Source: Lachnospiraceae bacterium
Lineage (GTDB): Bacteria > Bacillota > Clostridia > Lachnospirales > Lachnospiraceae
DNA: 64,000 bases
Assembly: GCA_015057555.1 (NCBI GenBank)
Contig: SVEC01000013.1
Span: 1 to 64,000, forward strand
Direction of reading: 5' to 3'
The notes under the pieces are model-generated. The model saw nothing but the letters and a program-made list of their open reading frames with translations. It had not been told where the DNA came from and searched no databases. The translations under genes and the position numbers were made by a program. Shown here in pieces: positions 8,612-19,586 of the stretch; position 1 is the first letter of the stretch, and each line of letters starts with the position of its first letter.

Positions 8612-9373
8612 ATGAACAAAGAAGAATTAAAGAAAATATGGCAAACAGAAGAAAATATTGCCCACATAAAGGGTTGGGATTTTTCTCACATAGAGGGAAG
8701 ATATAAATCCTATGAGGATGAGCTTTCTTGGGATTATGAGACAATAGTAAAATCCTATCTTAAACCATACTCAAAAATCCTAGACATAGACACTGGTGGA
8801 GGAGAGGTATTATTATCCTTCAATCACCCATATCGCTTAACCACAGCAACTGAGGGCTATCCGCCAAATGTAAAACTGTGTCAGGAAGCCTTAGGTGCTA
8901 AGGGCATAAGGGTAATAGGTCTTACAGATTATGATAATACCCCATTTGAGGACGATGAATTTGACCTAATAATAAACCGTCACGGAGCTTATAATGCAAA
9001 GGAGCTTTATCGTATTCTAAAGCCAGGTGGAATATTTATAACACAGCAGGTGGGAGAGGATAATGACAGGGAGTTGGTAGAATTTCTGTTACCACAGTGT
9101 GAGAAAACATTTCCAGGGATGAATCTTGCGAATCAGCTAGACATTTTCCAACAAGCAGGCTTCAAAATCCTAGATAGTGGTGAGGAGTACAAGCCTATAG
9201 AATTCTACGATGTAGGAGCATTGGTGTGGTTTGCTAGAATCATACAGTGGGAGTTCAAGGACTTTTCTGTGGACAGATGCTTTGATAGATTGCTGGAAGC
9301 AGAAAGACAAATCCAGCAAGAAGGCTCTATTAAAGGGAATGTACATAGATATTTAATTGTAGCAAGTAAATAA
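8612..9373 (+). CDS. SAM-dependent methyltransferase (class I)
   Basis: ILDIDTGGGEVLLS motif I; YDNTPFEDDEFDLIINRHGAYNAKELYRILKPGGIFITQQ. Confidence 0.88.
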   Translation: MNKEELKKIWQTEENIAHIKGWDFSHIEGRYKSYEDELSWDYETIVKSYLKPYSKILDIDTGGGEVLLSFNHPYRLTTATEGYPPNVKLCQEALGAKGIRVIGLTDYDNTPFEDDEFDLIINRHGAYNAKELYRILKPGGIFITQQVGEDNDRELVEFLLPQCEKTFPGMNLANQLDIFQQAGFKILDSGEEYKPIEFYDVGALVWFARIIQWEFKDFSVDRCFDRLLEAERQIQQEGSIKGNVHRYLIVASK

Positions 9374-9385
9374 ATTCACACAACA

Positions 9386-9413
9386 AATGCGCAGGGAATA
9401 ATCCCTGCGCATT
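9386..9413. terminator. Bidirectional terminator between convergent genes
   Basis: aatgcgcagggaataatccctgcgcatt. Confidence 0.75.
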
Positions 9414-9433
9414 ATTCATATAACCTAAATCGA

Positions 9434-10234
9434 CTATGGTCTCATTCCAAGTCCACCCTCAAGAGTAAGAGTCTCACCTGTCATATACTTAAAGTCTGGA
9501 GATGCGAGCTGTACACATACACGACCGATTTCAAGCTCAGAATCACCGAAGTGACCAACTGGTGGAGTGTGAACATTCTTGTCAAATGCCTCTGGGTAAG
9601 CATTCTTAAACTGCTCAAGCTGAGCTGTCCAAGCAAGAGGACAAACAACATTTACATTGATGTTATCTCTAGCCCACTCAGTAGCAGCAACTCTTGAAAG
9701 ACCACGGATACCCTCCTTAGCTGCAGCGTATGCACACTGACCGAAGTTACCGAATAAACCTGCGCCTGAAGCGAAATTGATAACGCTACCCTGTGACTCC
9801 TTTAAGTATGGGTAGCAAGCCTTCATATAGTAGAAAGCTGCGTAAAGACCTGAGTACATAGCAAGATTGAACTGCTCTGTAGTGTGGTCAGCAAGTGTAA
9901 CACCTGAAGCTGAAGCCTGTGCATTGTTAATAAGTACGTCGATTCTGCCAAATGTATCCATAGTCTGCTTAACAACCTCACCTACAACTGCCTCATTATC
10001 TGAATTCTCGTTAACGTCAGCCTGAACGATTAAGACCTTGATACCGTATAATCTCTCAAGCTCCTCCTTAGCATCCTCAAGCTTCTTAACGTTACGTCCT
10101 GTAATAACGATGTTTGCACCTTCCTTAGCGTATGCAGTAGCGATACCATAACCGATAGAACCACATCTTCCGTCGCTAAGCACTGCACGTCCTGCACCAG
10201 TGATAATAACTGTCTTACCTGTTAAAAAACCCAT
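9434..10234 (-). CDS. SDR family oxidoreductase
   Basis: VIITGAGRAVLSDGRCGSIGYGIATAYAKEG...YAAAKEGIRGLSR; RBS cctcct upstream of the internal ATG at 10234. Confidence 0.92.
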   Translation of the reverse strand: MGFLTGKTVIITGAGRAVLSDGRCGSIGYGIATAYAKEGANIVITGRNVKKLEDAKEELERLYGIKVLIVQADVNENSDNEAVVGEVVKQTMDTFGRIDVLINNAQASASGVTLADHTTEQFNLAMYSGLYAAFYYMKACYPYLKESQGSVINFASGAGLFGNFGQCAYAAAKEGIRGLSRVAATEWARDNINVNVVCPLAWTAQLEQFKNAYPEAFDKNVHTPPVGHFGDSELEIGRVCVQLASPDFKYMTGETLTLEGGLGMRP

Positions 10235-10445
10235 AATTGTCCTCCTGTAAAATGTAATTGTAACTCGTCTTTTATTATAACACATTGAAAAAATTTTTAA
10301 ACCATAATATATTTGAAATGGTAGCAAAAATGGATGTAAAAAAGGAAAAAATGATGAAAAACATATCAAGAGATGATATAATATTTACACTAGTTTAGAA
10401 CCATACAAAATTTATACACTTTAGGATGAAGGGTGGTGCTGCACC

Positions 10446-11786
10446 GTGAAGAGAATTTGGGAATTTTTTGATAATTTAGATGAATTAGTATACGCTTCAG
10501 ATATGGATACCTATGAGATAGTATATATGAACAAAAAGCTACTGAGTGAATTCGGCTTCAAATCTGTGGACCAGGTTGTTGGTAGGAAATGCTATGAACT
10601 GATTCAGAATTGTCAGGCACCGTGTTCTATGTGTAATAATAAAATGCTAAAACCTGGTGAGTTTAAGGAGTGGAAATATTTCAATCCAGGTCTTAACAGA
10701 CACTATATGCTTAAGGATACTATGGTAGAGGAGGATGGACGCAGATTTCGTATAGAGATTGCCATAGATGTGTCGGACCAGGAAAAGCAAAAGGATATGA
10801 TTACTAATTATCATGATATGAGTGCCATAGTTAATGAGGGTATTAAGCTGGCATTGCATAATCCTAATCCTGACAAGACTATAGATATTATTTTGGAGTA
10901 TTTAGGAAAGGCTCTTCGTGCAGAGAGAACATATATATTTGAGAAAAGGTCTAATGGACATGATGATAATACCTATGAGTGGGTTGCCACTGGTGTTACC
11001 CCGGAGAAGGATAATTTGCAGAATGTTCCACCTGAGGCTTGCTCTAATTGGTATCAGGCCTTTAAAAAACAGGAAAATGTTATAATAGAGGACATAGATG
11101 ATATTCGAGAAGAAAATTACATGCAGTATGAGATTCTCAAGGCTCAGAATATAAAGTCTATCGTGGTGGCGCCACTATATGATGATAAGAAGATAATAGG
11201 CTTCTATGGTGTGGATAACCCTCCAGCTATGTACCTTGAGTATAGCTCAAATCTTCTCGAGATTGTAGGTCACTTTATGGAGTCATCCATCAGAAGACGT
11301 AACCTGTTAAAGCAGCTTAAGGAGGCGAGCTATAGCGATTATCTTACTAAGTTTGGTAACAGGCATGCCATGAATGATTACATAGAGCATTATCTTCCAT
11401 AGAATAAGTCCTTAGGTATTATATACTGTGATATTACAGGACTTAAGAGAGTAAATGACACTGAGGGACATGAGGCAGGTGATAAGCTTATACTTAATGC
11501 TTGCGGCAGTATGAAGAGAGTGTTAGGAAGATATAATCTGTATAGAGTTGGAGGAGACGAATTCATTTGCCTGTGTGTAGGTATTACTAATGACAAGCTA
11601 CAGCAAAGAATAGAGGCTCTAAGGGCAGATATGGAGGAGCGCTCAGTTGTTATGGCGGTAGGCTCAGCATGGTTCCCTGATGGATATGTGGATTTGGACA
11701 AAGCTATTAATCAGGCAGAGAAATGTATGTATGAGGATAAGCTTGCATATTATGAAGCTAACGGCATAGAAAAAAGATTAATATAG
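10446..11786 (+). pseudogene. PAS-GAF-GGDEF diguanylate cyclase interrupted by an in-frame TAG at 11400-11402
   Basis: ORFs 10446-11402 and 11511-11786 are in the same frame; bridge reads ...IEHYLP*NKSLGIIYCDITGLKRVNDTEGHEAGDKLILNACGSMKRVLGRYNLYRVGGDEF. Confidence 0.85.
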
Positions 11787-11801
11787 ATATTTTATTACAA
11801 G

Positions 11802-11860
11802 AAAAATGTTAAAATTCTTACTATATTTTTAAATATAGGTCATGATTTTAACATTTTTTC
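11802..11860 (+). terminator. Putative stem-loop terminator
   Basis: aaaaatgttaaaat ... attttaacatttttt. Confidence 0.5.
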
Positions 11861-11960
11861 TCTTTGTATAATATATTTTGCCTATTCCATTTTATATAAT
11901 CGAACCATAAGCTAGATAACTAGCGAAATTTGGATGATATATTTATAAGGAGGAAAGGTA

Positions 11961-14408
11961 ATGAAGAAAAGTACAAAGATAATTCTTGCAGTTATGTTAG
12001 TTGTTTTGTTAGCAGTTGTTGCCTTGGTTGTAGTATTTCTTAACAACAAACCAGCTAAGACCACAGAAGCTACAGATACAGCTACAGAAGCAAACAGTGA
12101 AGACACCACTGAAGCGACTACAGAGGAAGTAACGGAGGAAGTAGTAATGGGAAATGATTTATCTTACGAGGGATATAATCTTGTATGGGAGGACAATTTC
12201 GATGCACCAGAGCTTAATAGAGATGACTGGAATGTTGAGCTTCATGAGCCAGGCTGGGTTAACGAGGAGTGGCAGGAGTATGTTGATTCCGAGGAGAACA
12301 TATTTATTGAGAACGGAAAGCTTGTACTTAGACCAGTAAAGACAACTGATGCAGAGGGTAATGATTATTATACCTCAGGTAGAGTAAATACTCAGAACAA
12401 GAAGGATTTTACATACGGAATATTTGAGGCAAAGCTTAAGGTGCCAGAGGGAGTAGGTTATCTTCCGGCATTCTGGCTCATGTCTACAGATGAGAATGTT
12501 TACGGACAGTGGCCAAGATGTGGTGAGGTTGATATCATGGAGGTTCATGGTAGTGAGACAACTACTAACTATGGAACTATCCACTATGGTAACCCACACA
12601 ACCAAAGCCAGGGCACATATACACTTGAGGGAGATACATTTTCAGATAGCTACCATGTATTTACAGTAGAGTGGGAGCCAGGAAAGATTAGCTGGTACTT
12701 AGATGGTAACTTATATCATACTGAGTCAGATTGGTATTCTATTACGGAGGGACAGGGTGAGCTTACTTATCCAGCACCATTTGACCAGCCATTCTACATT
12801 ATCTTAAATCTTGCAGTAGGTGGAAGCTGGGTTGGTTATCCAGATGAGACTACAGATTTTGAAAATGCTAGATATGAGATAGATTACGTAAAGGTTTATC
12901 AGAAGGATTCATACGATGAAAATGTAACAAAGCCAGAGAAGGAGGTTACATTTAGAGAGCCAGCTGAAGATGGTGAGTTACTTTTTAATCGTGATTTCTC
13001 AGAGGCTGAGGATTTAACAGATGAAGAGGTTTGGAAGTTCCTTCTTGCAGAGGGTGGAGCAGCAGAGGCTTCAATTGCTGATAACGAGATGACAATCACT
13101 GTTGATAAGTCAGGTTCATTAGAGTACAGTGTACAGCTTGTACAGCCTAACCTTCCTATTAGAAAGGGTGGAACCTACGAGATTACCTTCGATGCTTATG
13201 CAGTGGAAGAGGATAGAACTATGATAGTTGCAGTTACTGCACCTGAGGTTTCATGGATTAGATACTTCCCAGATACTACCCTTGACTTAACTACTGAGAA
13301 GCAAAGCTATAAATATCAGTTTGAGATGACCGAGGAAAGTGATCCACATGGTCGTCTTGAGTTCAACATGGGAGCAGTAACATCAACATCAGATATTAAG
13401 ATTAGTAATGTATCCCTTAAGGAGATTAGCTATGTAGAGCCAGTTGTAGATAACTCAAAGGTAGTTCTTGCAGACGGTAACTTTATCTACAATGGTAAGT
13501 TCCAGGAGGGCGAGAAGCGTCTCGGCTTCTGGGAGATTGATAATCAGGCAAATGCAGCACTTTCAAGCACAGATTGGTATGATGGAAGAAAGCTTAAGAT
13601 TGAGGGCTCAGGAATTTCAGCTGATACTCCACTTGTATTTGCACAGAGCGACCTTGCACTTATCACAGGAAACTTTGTATTCACAGCATACATTGAGGGT
13701 GAGGCTGGTAAGACTGTAAATGTAACTGTTGGCGGAGAATCCTTTGACATAGTATTAGAGGAAGGTAAGACAGTATATACTAGCAAGGTTGCCTTAGCTT
13801 CAGCTACAGACAAGAACTTCTCTATAAAGTTTGCAGAGCCAGGAGATTACCTCATTGACAATGTTAGCTTAGTAGAGGATAGCTTAATTAAGAACGGAAG
13901 CTTTAATGCAGGCTTATCAGGCTTTGAGCCTTATGCATATACTCCAGACAATGTTACTTGGGTAGTGGATAGTCTCACAGAGGATAACGCTGTTGACTTT
14001 ACTATTAACAAGACTGGTGGTATGGCTTGGCACATTCAGCTTAAGCAGAATGGTGTAGAGCTTGAGCAGGGACAGTGGTACAGACTTACTATGGATGCTA
14101 AGTGTTCTATGGACAGACAGATTATGTTTGCACTTCAGAAGGACGGAAGCAGAAATGATGATGACTGGACACCATATTCAGGTGAGAAGATTATCGACCT
14201 TACATCTGAGTATCAAACATACACTATCGAGTTCTTAATGGAGGATGAGACAGACCTTAATGCAGTTTTAAGCGTATCAATGGGAGCTGTTAACGGACCT
14301 ATTAAGGAACAGCATAGAGTATGCATTGACAATATCTTACTTGAGAAGATTGATGAGCCAGAAAATGCAGAGGAATTATTAGCAGAGCAGAATAAGGCAG
14401 AGGAGTAA
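11961..14408 (+). CDS. Membrane-anchored GH16 endo-beta-glucanase with C-terminal carbohydrate-binding modules
   Basis: N-terminal TM anchor and Thr/Glu-rich linker; GH16 signature CGEVDIMEVHG; two CBM4_9-like repeats (LFNRDFSEAEDLTDEEVWKF..., IKNGSFNAGLSGFEPYAY...). Confidence 0.9.
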   Translation: MKKSTKIILAVMLVVLLAVVALVVVFLNNKPAKTTEATDTATEANSEDTTEATTEEVTEEVVMGNDLSYEGYNLVWEDNFDAPELNRDDWNVELHEPGWVNEEWQEYVDSEENIFIENGKLVLRPVKTTDAEGNDYYTSGRVNTQNKKDFTYGIFEAKLKVPEGVGYLPAFWLMSTDENVYGQWPRCGEVDIMEVHGSETTTNYGTIHYGNPHNQSQGTYTLEGDTFSDSYHVFTVEWEPGKISWYLDGNLYHTESDWYSITEGQGELTYPAPFDQPFYIILNLAVGGSWVGYPDETTDFENARYEIDYVKVYQKDSYDENVTKPEKEVTFREPAEDGELLFNRDFSEAEDLTDEEVWKFLLAEGGAAEASIADNEMTITVDKSGSLEYSVQLVQPNLPIRKGGTYEITFDAYAVEEDRTMIVAVTAPEVSWIRYFPDTTLDLTTEKQSYKYQFEMTEESDPHGRLEFNMGAVTSTSDIKISNVSLKEISYVEPVVDNSKVVLADGNFIYNGKFQEGEKRLGFWEIDNQANAALSSTDWYDGRKLKIEGSGISADTPLVFAQSDLALITGNFVFTAYIEGEAGKTVNVTVGGESFDIVLEEGKTVYTSKVALASATDKNFSIKFAEPGDYLIDNVSLVEDSLIKNGSFNAGLSGFEPYAYTPDNVTWVVDSLTEDNAVDFTINKTGGMAWHIQLKQNGVELEQGQWYRLTMDAKCSMDRQIMFALQKDGSRNDDDWTPYSGEKIIDLTSEYQTYTIEFLMEDETDLNAVLSVSMGAVNGPIKEQHRVCIDNILLEKIDEPENAEELLAEQNKAEE

Positions 14409-14410
14409 AA

Positions 14411-17110
14411 ATGGGTAAGGTCAAGTTTTTAGGCAATGATGGAACATTTTCCATAGACAAGCCAGAGAATTATAACTATTTGTATTTTCCTATAGCAGGC
14501 AAAAAGGGTATAAAGAACTGTGTAACTCCTAACTTGGGTGGAGATAGCAAGCTTGAACAAGAGTCATTTTTACTTGAGCCTGTAAGTGTGGAAAATCTTC
14601 ACAATAATCGCTCTACCAGAAACTTCTGGTGTAAGGTAGAGGGTAAGGGCTGTTGGTCAGTAGTAGGTGCTTCAGCTGAGGAAGAGGCTAAAAGATTTAC
14701 TGAAGAACAGGATGAAAGTAGCGTTACTGCAGGCCTTATGTGGCACATGCTAGAGAGAGAGTCTAAGAAATATAGTCTTAAGGCAGAGGTTACATCATTT
14801 GTTCCTGTTAATGACAATGTGGAAATAATGAGAGTAAAGGTTTCGAATGTGGGAAACGATGTAAGAGTCATCACTCCTGTTGTGGCAATTCCTATATACG
14901 GTAGAAGCGCTGATAACATTAGGGACCACAGAAATGTAACCTCTATGCTTCATAGAATTCATACAGAGGATGAAGGAATAGTGGTTAAGCCTACCATGTC
15001 CTTTGATGAGAAGGGACATAGAAGAAATCAACTGTCCTACTTTGTGGCTGCTGTAACAGGCTTTGGTGATAAGCCGGTAAGCTTTTACCCTACAGTGGAT
15101 TCCTTTGTAGGAGAGGGAGGAACCTTTATACATCCGAGAGCTATTTACAGTGATATGCCTAGTGTAGGAGCAGGCCATAAGGCAGAGGGTAAGGAAGCTG
15201 TAGGCGGAATAGAGTTTGAAAAGATTACATTGTTCCCAGGACAGAATACAGAGTATATTGTTGTTATGGGAATAACAGAGGAGGATAAACCTCTTAGTCA
15301 GATATTAGCTGATTACAATAACTCCTATAAGGTAGACTTTTGTCTTGATAGAGTAAAAAGTTATTGGCAGAAAACAGTAAATGTAAAATATCACACTGGT
15401 GATAGGGATTTTGATACCTATATGAGATGGGTTAGCTTTCAGCCATTTTTGAGAAGATTGTATGGCTGCTCCTTCCTTCCACATCATGACTACGGTAGAG
15501 GTGGAAGAGGCTGGAGAGATTTGTGGCAGGATTGTCTGTCTCTCCTTCTTATGGATCCTGGTGATGTTAGAAATATGATAGTTGCCAATTATGGTGGTGT
15601 TAGAGTTGATGGAAGTAATGCCACAATCATTGGACACAAGCCAGGAGAATTTGTAGCTGATAGAAATGGTATCAGTCGTGTTTGGATGGACCATGGAGTT
15701 TGGCCATATATTACGACAAAGCTTTATATGGACCAAACCGGTGATGTGGAGATTTTGGGAGAGAAGGCAACCTACTTTAAGGATCCACAGGCAAAGCGTG
15801 GTACAGATATTGACACAAGATGGATAGCTGATTATGGTATGCAGCAAAAGACATTGATTGATACTGTATACGAAGGAACTATACTAGAGCATCTTTTGGT
15901 GGAGAATCTTACTGCGTTTTATGAGGTGGGAGACCACAATATTATGCGACTTAGAGGTGCTGACTGGAATGATGCCCTAGATATGGCTGATGAAAATGGA
16001 GAAAGCGTTGCATTTACCTGTGCTTATGCAGGAAACCTTAGACAGCTTGCGGAAAGCTTGCTTGTGTACAAGGACAAGACTGGTAAGGCTACAGTAGAGG
16101 TTTTAGAGGAGCTAAAGGTTCTTCTTAAGGATGATACTGAGCTGTATGGTAGTGTAGAGAATAAAAAGGCAGCCCTTGAGGAGTATATGAATGCATGTAT
16201 CCATCATATTAGTGGAAACAAGATTAGCATTTCCATAGAGGAGCTTGCTGCAAACCTTACTAACAAAGCTGACTGGATTATGAATCACATTCGTAGCCAG
16301 GAGTGGATAGAGGGAAAGGACAATGAGGGCTGGTTTAACAGCTACTATGATAATAGCAAAAATGCTGTAGAGGGATACTTCCCTCAAGGAGTTCGTATGA
16401 TGCTTACCGGCCAGGTGTTTGCAACTATGAGTGGTACTGCTACAGATGAGCAGGTGACTAGAATATGCCATAGTGCAGATAAGTATCTCTATGAGGCAGC
16501 AGTTGGTGGTTATAGACTTAACACTAACTTCAATGAGCTAAAATTTGATATGGGAAGACAGTTTGGTTTTGCCTACGGTGAGAAGGAAAATGGAGCTGTA
16601 TTCTCTCATATGACAGTTATGTATGCAAATGCACTTTACAAGAGAGGCTTTGTAAAGGAGGGACACAAGGCTCTTCAAACCTTAGCGGATAAGGCTCTTG
16701 ATTTTGAAACCAGTAAGATTTACCCAGGCATACCTGAGTACTTTAATAATGAGGGACGAGGCCTATATCACTATCTTACAGGTGCAGCTAGCTGGTATAT
16801 GATGACTGTTATAACTGAGGTGTTCGGTGTTCATGGAGAAAATGGAGACCTTGTTATTACTCCAAAGCTACTAAGGAAGCAGTTTGACGAGGAAGGCAAG
16901 GCAAGTATAAGTCTATTATTTGCAGGTAAGGAGCTTGAGGTAACTATTAAGAATACATCTGCAAAGGAGTACCATGAGTACAAGATTGGGAGTGCAGACT
17001 GTGATGGAGTAAAGCTTAATATTGTAGATGGTATTAAGGTGGTTATGACCAAGGAGGAAGTAGATGCATTGATACCAGGAGTTCATAGGCTTACTGTAGA
17101 GTTAGTATAG
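14411..17110 (+). CDS. GH94-like beta-glucoside phosphorylase (cellobiose/laminaribiose-type)
   Basis: 899 aa; GGRGWRDLWQDCLSLLL, RGADWNDALDMA, FPQGVRMMLTGQ motifs of the phosphorylase clan. Confidence 0.82.
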   Translation: MGKVKFLGNDGTFSIDKPENYNYLYFPIAGKKGIKNCVTPNLGGDSKLEQESFLLEPVSVENLHNNRSTRNFWCKVEGKGCWSVVGASAEEEAKRFTEEQDESSVTAGLMWHMLERESKKYSLKAEVTSFVPVNDNVEIMRVKVSNVGNDVRVITPVVAIPIYGRSADNIRDHRNVTSMLHRIHTEDEGIVVKPTMSFDEKGHRRNQLSYFVAAVTGFGDKPVSFYPTVDSFVGEGGTFIHPRAIYSDMPSVGAGHKAEGKEAVGGIEFEKITLFPGQNTEYIVVMGITEEDKPLSQILADYNNSYKVDFCLDRVKSYWQKTVNVKYHTGDRDFDTYMRWVSFQPFLRRLYGCSFLPHHDYGRGGRGWRDLWQDCLSLLLMDPGDVRNMIVANYGGVRVDGSNATIIGHKPGEFVADRNGISRVWMDHGVWPYITTKLYMDQTGDVEILGEKATYFKDPQAKRGTDIDTRWIADYGMQQKTLIDTVYEGTILEHLLVENLTAFYEVGDHNIMRLRGADWNDALDMADENGESVAFTCAYAGNLRQLAESLLVYKDKTGKATVEVLEELKVLLKDDTELYGSVENKKAALEEYMNACIHHISGNKISISIEELAANLTNKADWIMNHIRSQEWIEGKDNEGWFNSYYDNSKNAVEGYFPQGVRMMLTGQVFATMSGTATDEQVTRICHSADKYLYEAAVGGYRLNTNFNELKFDMGRQFGFAYGEKENGAVFSHMTVMYANALYKRGFVKEGHKALQTLADKALDFETSKIYPGIPEYFNNEGRGLYHYLTGAASWYMMTVITEVFGVHGENGDLVITPKLLRKQFDEEGKASISLLFAGKELEVTIKNTSAKEYHEYKIGSADCDGVKLNIVDGIKVVMTKEEVDALIPGVHRLTVELV

Positions 17111-17130
17111 GTTGTAAAGGAGATAAATAT

Positions 17131-19542
17131 ATGCGATTTGGATATTTTGATGACGCAAATAGAGAGTACGTAATTACAAGACCAGATACTCCGGCGCCAT
17201 GGGCAAACTACCTTGGTTCTCCAGAGTATGGTGCAATAATTTCTAATAACGCTGGTGGCTACAGCTTTGCAAAGTCTGGCGCTAATGGAAGATTGCTTAG
17301 ATATATTTTTAATAATTTTGACCAGCCGGGACGTTACATTTATCTTAGAGATAATGACAGCAAGGATTACTGGTCAACAGCTTGGCAGCCGGTGGGCAAG
17401 GATTTAGAGCTTTACAAAAATGAGTGTAGACACGGTACTGCTTACACAAGAATGATAGCTGATTACAGTGGTATTCATTCAGAGGTGCTTTACTATGTAC
17501 CATTGGACGAGACTTATGAGGTGTGGAGCCTTAAGGTAACAAATAATTCGGATAAGCCTAGAAATCTTACGGTTACAGGATATTGTGAATTTACAAATAA
17601 TAGTAACTACGAGCAGGATCAGGTTAATCTTCAGTATTCTCAGTTCATAACTAGAACTGCATTTAATGATAATAGAATTGTTCAGTCAGTTCATGGAAAT
17701 CTTGATGCATTAGCTGAGGGTGAAGAGGTGGATGAGAAGAAGGTTACTCAGAGGTTTTTTGGATTGGCAGGAGCTAAAGTTTCTTCATACTGTGGCGAAA
17801 AGGAAAGCTTCCTTGGTCGTTACCATGGCTATGGAAATCCTGTAGGAGTGGAAAAGGGTGACCTTGGCAATGAGCTTAACTACAATGAGAATAGCTGTGG
17901 TGCACTTTCTACAGTTGTAACTTTAGAGCCAGGAGAGTCAAAGTATATGGCTTTCATAGTTGGTATGAAGTATGATGACGAGGCTGCAGCAATCATTGGA
18001 AAATATACTGATGTAGAGACTGATACAGATAGAGAGTTGGCTAAGCTTAAGGAGTACTGGCACGGAAAGCTGGAGCATTTCCAGGTTAATACACCAAGCC
18101 CAGAGTTTAATAGCATGATTAATACATGGAATGCATACAACTGCTTTATGACCTTTATTTGGTCAAGAGCTGCATCCTTTACTTATTGTGGTCTTCGTAA
18201 CGGATATGGCTACAGAGATACAGTTCAGGATATTCAGGGTGTTATTCACCTTGAACCAGAGATGGCAGCAGATAAGATTCGCTTTATGCTTTCAGCACAG
18301 GTGGATAACGGTGGTGGACTACCACTTGTTAAGTTTACTCACAATGCTGGACATGAGGATACTCCGGATGATGCTTCCTATGTTAAGGAGACTGGACATC
18401 CACACTATAGAGCAGATGATGCACTTTGGTTATTCCCTACAGTTTACAAGTATATTGCAGAGTCAGGAAATCTTGACTTTATAGATGAGGTAATTCCTTA
18501 TGCAAATAAGGATGAGGGAACTGTATATGACCACCTTAAGAGAGCTATTGATTTCTCAATGAATAGACTTGGAAGACACGAGATTCCTGCAGGTCTTTAT
18601 GCAGATTGGAATGATTGCTTGAGACTTGGTAAGGAGGGAGAGTCTACCTTTGTAGCATTACAGTTCTACTATGCTATGACAGTATTAAGAAAGTTTGCTC
18701 AGTATAAAAATGACGATGAGTACATTAAGTACTTGGATGAGCAGCAGGCAAAGCTTGGAGATATCATCAATAAAGAGTGCTGGAACCAGGATAGATTTAT
18801 TCGTGGCTTTACAGAGAGAGGCGAAGTTATAGGTAAGCGTACTGACCCTGAGGCCAATATCTGGCTTAATCCACAGAGCTGGTCAGTAATTAGTGGCCTT
18901 GCAACTGATGAGCAGGCTGATAAGGCTTTAGATGTTGTATACGAGAGACTTAACACAGAGTTTGGTGCAGTGCTTATGGACCCACCATATCATGCACATG
19001 CCTTTGAGGGAGCCCTTGCAGTAATTTACAACCAGGGTGTTAAGGAGAATTCAGGTATATTCTCACAGTCACAGGGATGGATTATCTTAGCAGAAGCATT
19101 GAGAGGTCACGGAGAAAGAGCCTTCCAGTACTTTATGGAAAATGCTCCATCAGCTCAAAATGATAAGGCTGAGATTAGAAAGCTTGAGCCATATTGCTAC
19201 GGACAGTTTACAGAGGGTAAGGACAGCCCACGCTTCGGACGTTCACATGTGCATTGGCTTACAGGTACAGCATCTACAGTAATGGTAGGCTGTGTTGAAG
19301 GAATTCTTGGTATGAGACCTGATTTCTACGGTATTAAGATAGCTCCTTCAATTCCAAAGGATTGGGAAAGCTTTGAGATATGTAAGGATTTCAGAGGAAA
19401 GTATATGCATATAGTTGTTAACAATCCTAACAAGAAGGAAAGTGGCTGTAAGTGTCTTAAGGTGAATGGTAAGGAGATGGAAGGAAATTATATCCCAGCA
19501 GATATATTAGAAGAATATAACGAGATAGAGCTTGTTATGTAA
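17131..19542 (+). CDS. GH94 cellobiose phosphorylase
   Basis: 803 aa; MRFGYFDDANREYVITRPDTPAPWANYLG, GYGYRDTVQDIQG, YADWNDCLRLG, GRSHVHWLTGTAS. Confidence 0.92.
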   Translation: MRFGYFDDANREYVITRPDTPAPWANYLGSPEYGAIISNNAGGYSFAKSGANGRLLRYIFNNFDQPGRYIYLRDNDSKDYWSTAWQPVGKDLELYKNECRHGTAYTRMIADYSGIHSEVLYYVPLDETYEVWSLKVTNNSDKPRNLTVTGYCEFTNNSNYEQDQVNLQYSQFITRTAFNDNRIVQSVHGNLDALAEGEEVDEKKVTQRFFGLAGAKVSSYCGEKESFLGRYHGYGNPVGVEKGDLGNELNYNENSCGALSTVVTLEPGESKYMAFIVGMKYDDEAAAIIGKYTDVETDTDRELAKLKEYWHGKLEHFQVNTPSPEFNSMINTWNAYNCFMTFIWSRAASFTYCGLRNGYGYRDTVQDIQGVIHLEPEMAADKIRFMLSAQVDNGGGLPLVKFTHNAGHEDTPDDASYVKETGHPHYRADDALWLFPTVYKYIAESGNLDFIDEVIPYANKDEGTVYDHLKRAIDFSMNRLGRHEIPAGLYADWNDCLRLGKEGESTFVALQFYYAMTVLRKFAQYKNDDEYIKYLDEQQAKLGDIINKECWNQDRFIRGFTERGEVIGKRTDPEANIWLNPQSWSVISGLATDEQADKALDVVYERLNTEFGAVLMDPPYHAHAFEGALAVIYNQGVKENSGIFSQSQGWIILAEALRGHGERAFQYFMENAPSAQNDKAEIRKLEPYCYGQFTEGKDSPRFGRSHVHWLTGTASTVMVGCVEGILGMRPDFYGIKIAPSIPKDWESFEICKDFRGKYMHIVVNNPNKKESGCKCLKVNGKEMEGNYIPADILEEYNEIELVM

Positions 19543-19547
19543 GTAAC

Positions 19548-19585
19548 GACGGGACATCGGAATAAATTCCGATGTCCCGTCTATT
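19548..19585. terminator. Bidirectional terminator
   Basis: acgggacatcggaataaattccgatgtcccgtctattttt. Confidence 0.85.
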
Positions 19586-19586
19586 T

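Noticed and set aside
15305-15847. 180-aa minus-strand ORF within the GH94-like gene
   Set aside because: Antisense shadow ORF of a conserved enzyme
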